Part shown: in pieces, positions 26,823 to 29,793 of the stretch
Position numbering within the stretch: position 1 is the stretch's first letter
Layout of the letters: each line of letters opens with the position of its first letter
NCBI GenBank assembly: GCA_044375415.1
Contig: JBILMS010000041.1
Location: 1-29,793, forward strand
Direction: 5' to 3'
DNA: 29,793 bases
Source of the DNA: JAWXBG01 sp044375415
GTDB lineage: Bacteria > Bacteroidota > Bacteroidia > Flavobacteriales_D > Sanyastnellaceae
Position numbers and translations under genes: made by a program
The notes under the pieces: generated by a model
What the model was told of the DNA's origin: nothing
Seen by the model: only the letters and a program-made list of their open reading frames with translations
The model's database searches: none

Positions 26823-27418
26823 TAAAGTTGTTTCAACACTTGCTTAATCAATTCATCTAGGGTTATATCCACACTTTGCCCCTGGATCTTGTCAAGCAGT
26901 TTTTCGGTTTTGGTTCTTTCAAGTCCCAGTGAGGACAGGGCGGCTAACGCATCATTTTTTAAAGTATTGTGTGGGGTGAGGAATTTTTCAGTTCCAATTT
27001 CATTTCCTTTTGCAATCTTATCGTGCAGATCGATGATGATCCTTTCAGCTGTTTTTTCGCCAATACCCTTGATTCGTTTCAGCGACGCAACATCTTTTAG
27101 AGCTATCACGTGCTGTATTTCGTTGGTATTCATTGAAGAGAGAACCATACGGGCTGTATTCGGACCCACTCCGCTTACCGATACGAGTTTGCGAAAGATG
27201 TCTCTCTCAGTTTCCTTTCCAAAACCATAGAGGACCAATGAGAAATCATTGCCATTTATATGCAAATGTGTAAGCAAGGTACATTTCTGTCCGGGTTCGG
27301 GCAGCGAACTATATGTGTTAAGTGAGATGTTCAGGTGGTATCCAACTCCCTGGCAATCAATCACTGCATGTACGGGACTTTTTTCAATAAGTACCCCCTG
27401 AAGATGATATAACATCAA
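26822..27418 (-). CDS. ruvA: Holliday junction branch-migration protein RuvA
   Basis: RuvA binds four-way DNA junctions and loads the RuvB motor during recombinational repair. The 198 residues have the OB-fold domain (about 1-65: VIDCQGVGYHLNIS), paired helix-hairpin-helix motifs (LVSVSGVGPNTARMVL near 77-92 and LKRIKGIGEKTAERII near 113-128), and a C-terminal domain III (DALAALSSLGLERTKTEKLL) that contacts RuvB. Met1 is followed at once by another Met, so the start may be one codon later. The ruvA-sprA order is conserved in Flavobacteriia and supports the taxonomic call. The next same-strand gene upstream ends 178 bp away. Confidence 0.97.
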   Translation of the reverse strand: MMLYHLQGVLIEKSPVHAVIDCQGVGYHLNISLNTYSSLPEPGQKCTLLTHLHINGNDFSLVLYGFGKETERDIFRKLVSVSGVGPNTARMVLSSMNTNEIQHVIALKDVASLKRIKGIGEKTAERIIIDLHDKIAKGNEIGTEKFLTPHNTLKNDALAALSSLGLERTKTEKLLDKIQGQSVDITLDELIKQVLKQL

Positions 27419-27596
27419 TGAAACCCGGTTTTGAAAAGGAGCGCAAGTCTAAGCCATTTTGGCCAAGAAACCATCGTTGAAACTCCAAAAACTGTCGATA
27501 ATTAGTTTCGAGACCTTACTTTTTGAAAACGTGAAACCGGAGGTTCCATGTGTGGATATTTATCAACTTGAATTACAGCGGATTGCCCGGACGATT

Positions 27597-29462
27597 TTAG
27601 TTGATAGAAATGTGCTCTCGGGCAATGATTTGTCCCGATTCATCTTCGAAACTTACAATGTAATACCCCTTCAAAATGTGGTCAGCTGCGACCTCGGTTG
27701 TGTTAAAACCTTTGCTTAGATTCACAACTTGCTCATATACAGGACGTCCTGAGACATCTTGAATTAAGATATTTACCTGAGAAGAGATACCGGAATTGAA
27801 GCGCACCGAAAAATTGCCGGTACTAGGATTCGGATAAATATTTTCTACTACGATCTGTCCTTCCGCATGAAGGCTAATCGTTTGAGAATAATCGAATTCA
27901 CCATTATAATCTACCTGTTTCAGGCGGTAATAACAAGTTCCAAGTGGACGATAGGAATCCACCCAAGCGTATTCTTTTTGTGATGAGCTGGTGCCCGAAC
28001 CTTGAACCGTTCCAATTTTCGTAAAAACTGCGCCGTCGCTGCTTCGTTCAATTTCAAAGTGACTATTGTTTAACTCAGAAGCCGTGGACCACATCAGGGA
28101 ATTACTCGTTTCTCCGGGCAGACCAAAAAATTCGAGAAATTCTACCGGCAACATCATCTGGCATGCAAGTGTAACTCCGGTCAAATTCCATTGGAATTCG
28201 TAAGCCGTATAATCTGCCGAAAAGTTGTCTATCAACATCACATAGTATTGCATTAAATCAGCACTAGTGACGGTAATTGCTTCAACCCACGCATCCCCGG
28301 AAGGCGGTTCACTTATGTCTCCCTCGGGACTATTTAATACAAGGCCGGTTGGTACAGGCTCCGCAGAATAGGAACAACGCAGTGGGTCCTCTTGAGGAGG
28401 ACAATCGATGCTTGAAAAGGGTCCCCATATGGCAAAATCGTAATCTATGCCTGCGGTAGGAGTGAGGGTAAATTCGATCGTACCCTCTGATTCCGGTTGA
28501 AAATAGAACCATCCGGATTGGTGTTCTACAGTCAGACAATTGGAATTAAAAAGATTTAATTCTTGCACTTGGCCATGGGCGTCGCTGTTTCCTAGAAAAG
28601 TTTCATCGGTGCAAATCTGCTGACTGGCTTCACAATCTTGGTTTGTGTAGACAACATTCACACAGGAAATAGTTAAAGTAAATGTTCCTTTCGTAGAACC
28701 ATTTCCATGCACGAGAATATAATAAGTCACTCCATTATCCGTATCAAAATTGTATACAGATGAAGTACCGCAAGAGACACCATTGTTGTTGCCACCAACG
28801 CACAAAAATGTGCTACAAGCACCTTCATAAACATCAAGTTTAGTATCATATGAAGCACCACAGACGCTTGCACTAAAAAGTGCACCGGTGCCCACAACGC
28901 TATACCATACACCCCCGGTTGAGATCGAGGTGCCACAACTTGATACGGCATCGATAGTCGATCCAACTGTGGTTCCATTTACACTTGAGCCGCAAGAAAC
29001 CGCAATGGCATTTACACAGTTGTCATTGGACGGAACGGGAGGTAAAACCCATAACATCGAAATTACAGCACAAGACGAAGGGCTTGAGCAACCCGCACCA
29101 TCAATCAATATTCTCAGAGTTCCTGAAAATGTAGCAGTCCAAGTAATACTAGAACCGCCACCTGCAGAACCACATCCATCGTCGTCGAAAGCCAGAGCAC
29201 TTCCTCCGGAATTTGCATAGAGAGTCATCTCAGTATCCCACGTGGCAGTGCAAGTAGAAAAAGTGTACGTTTCACCGGCAACGACTGTAACACGCGCATA
29301 TTTGCCCGCATCAATACAATTAGTATTTTGAGCTACTCCCTGTGTTGCAATAGACTGCACGACACCTTGCGAACTATTGTTATTCGCACATTGAGCTTTC
29401 AGATCGTCGCTCACGAAAAAGGAAAAAATCAACAAGAAAGGTAAAAAGATCTTTTGTTTCAT
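27597..29462 (-). CDS. Secreted protein with type A type IX sorting domain
   Basis: A 621-residue predicted surface or secreted protein. Signal peptide to about residue 24 (LKAQC). Two Cys- and Gly-rich beta domains follow: about 25-135 (VVAGETYTFSTCTATWDTEM) and about 145-265 (SNDNCVNAIAVSCGSSVNGT, then SYDTKLDVYEGACSTFLCVG), of the kind found in pre-peptidase C-terminal-like adhesion modules. A third region (about 270-430) has DYDFAIWGPFSSIDCP. After a fibronectin-like stretch (MLPVEFLEFFGLPGETSNSL) comes the C-terminal sorting domain from about 540 (ENIYPNPSTGNFSVRF), ending REHISIN. No enzyme active site is seen. It starts 6 bp after the partial gene upstream, so they form an operon. Confidence 0.85.
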   Translation of the reverse strand: MKQKIFLPFLLIFSFFVSDDLKAQCANNNSSQGVVQSIATQGVAQNTNCIDAGKYARVTVVAGETYTFSTCTATWDTEMTLYANSGGSALAFDDDGCGSAGGGSSITWTATFSGTLRILIDGAGCSSPSSCAVISMLWVLPPVPSNDNCVNAIAVSCGSSVNGTTVGSTIDAVSSCGTSISTGGVWYSVVGTGALFSASVCGASYDTKLDVYEGACSTFLCVGGNNNGVSCGTSSVYNFDTDNGVTYYILVHGNGSTKGTFTLTISCVNVVYTNQDCEASQQICTDETFLGNSDAHGQVQELNLFNSNCLTVEHQSGWFYFQPESEGTIEFTLTPTAGIDYDFAIWGPFSSIDCPPQEDPLRCSYSAEPVPTGLVLNSPEGDISEPPSGDAWVEAITVTSADLMQYYVMLIDNFSADYTAYEFQWNLTGVTLACQMMLPVEFLEFFGLPGETSNSLMWSTASELNNSHFEIERSSDGAVFTKIGTVQGSGTSSSQKEYAWVDSYRPLGTCYYRLKQVDYNGEFDYSQTISLHAEGQIVVENIYPNPSTGNFSVRFNSGISSQVNILIQDVSGRPVYEQVVNLSKGFNTTEVAADHILKGYYIVSFEDESGQIIAREHISIN

Positions 29463-29468
29463 GGTGAT

Positions 29469-29793
29469 TTATTCGTCTTTTTCCGTTGAAGTTCCGTTCA
29501 TCCAACGTTCGCGAACATGTTGGTATAAAAAGTGCTCACACCCGCTCAGATTCTGCAACGTCATTTGGGTATTGGGCGTAATGACCACTCCAATGAAATA
29601 TCCTTCATCTTGTAGACTTTCGAGGCATTGACATACAGAAAAAGGTTCGTTTGAGATCAATGAAAATTCATTTAAACTTTCATCATAAATGACACGTGTT
29701 AAGGTGGGGAAACAACGTTCCATATGACTACGTGCGTCTTTTGCCTCAGCATTGGTGAGGGGCGGTGCGCTTTTCAGTAGACATACGAAATTG
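29469..29793 (-). CDS. Partial hypothetical protein, start beyond the window
   Basis: The minus-strand frame is open from the window edge to the TAA at 29469-29471, giving 107 codons including SAPPLTNAEAKDARSHMERC, VCQCLESLQDEGYFIGVVI and HVRERWMNGTSTEKDE. An internal ATG at 29723 would give an 84-residue protein, but the frame stays open upstream, so the real start is probably outside. No family is recognised; there is no membrane segment or signal in the visible part. It lies 6 bp before the type A sorting-domain protein. Confidence 0.6.
   Translation of the reverse strand, partial: NFVCLLKSAPPLTNAEAKDARSHMERCFPTLTRVIYDESLNEFSLISNEPFSVCQCLESLQDEGYFIGVVITPNTQMTLQNLSGCEHFLYQHVRERWMNGTSTEKDE

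Noticed and set aside
27459..27719. 86-codon plus-strand open frame starting MAKKPSLKLQ
   Set aside because: Its second half lies antisense to the well-supported sorting domain of the gene at 27597-29462, and the first half has no recognisable domain, signal or start site.
1..29793. CRISPR array, prophage or intact IS element
   Set aside because: No regularly spaced identical repeats, phage structural genes or transposase coding sequence were found on either strand.

Overview
This window comes from an AT-rich member of the Bacteroidota, most likely a Flavobacteriales-like marine or freshwater lineage. The evidence is the set of genes: SprA (the type IX secretion/gliding translocon), two large secreted proteins with type IX sorting domains (one type A, one type B), TonB-dependent receptors with carboxypeptidase-regulatory-like N-termini, a DUF4249 lipoprotein remnant, a GbsR-type regulator, and promoter-like TAnnTTTG -7 boxes. 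No phage, CRISPR array or intact insertion sequence was seen.

Layout. (1) 1-2872: hairpin-rich end, then cyanophycin synthetase cphA on the minus strand. (2) 2873-4138: a gene-poor junction with a short protein resembling an orphan sorting domain, a 38-codon C-terminal scrap of a SpoIIE/PP2C phosphatase, and repeats resembling an IS21-type end. (3) 4139-9789: accessory block with a kelch/PKD secreted protein, a bestrophin-like channel, a GbsR/MarR-family regulator followed by two paralogous small membrane proteins, and a DUF4846 lipoprotein. (4) 10110-11920: cyanophycinase and isoaspartyl peptidase, overlapping tail to tail. (5) 12113-16546: a broken TonB-receptor/DUF4249 pair, then an intact FecA-like TonB receptor. 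(6) 16705-19170: tRNA-Pro(GGG), a small lipoprotein, a lipoprotein cyclophilin, and pheS. (7) 19365-29793: sprA and ruvA overlapping by one base, then a type A sorting-domain protein and a partial upstream gene.

How the genes work together. CphA makes cyanophycin (Asp-Arg polymer), CphB cuts it to beta-Asp-Arg, and the isoaspartyl peptidase splits that to Asp and Arg, so a whole storage cycle is encoded but is interrupted by about 7 kb of accessory DNA. SprA is the outer-membrane channel through which the two sorting-domain proteins would leave the cell. The most novel-looking unit is the GbsR regulator with its two paralogous membrane proteins: a near-identical 24-bp inverted repeat lies in front of both the regulator and the membrane pair, and the first copy covers the regulator's probable -33 element.
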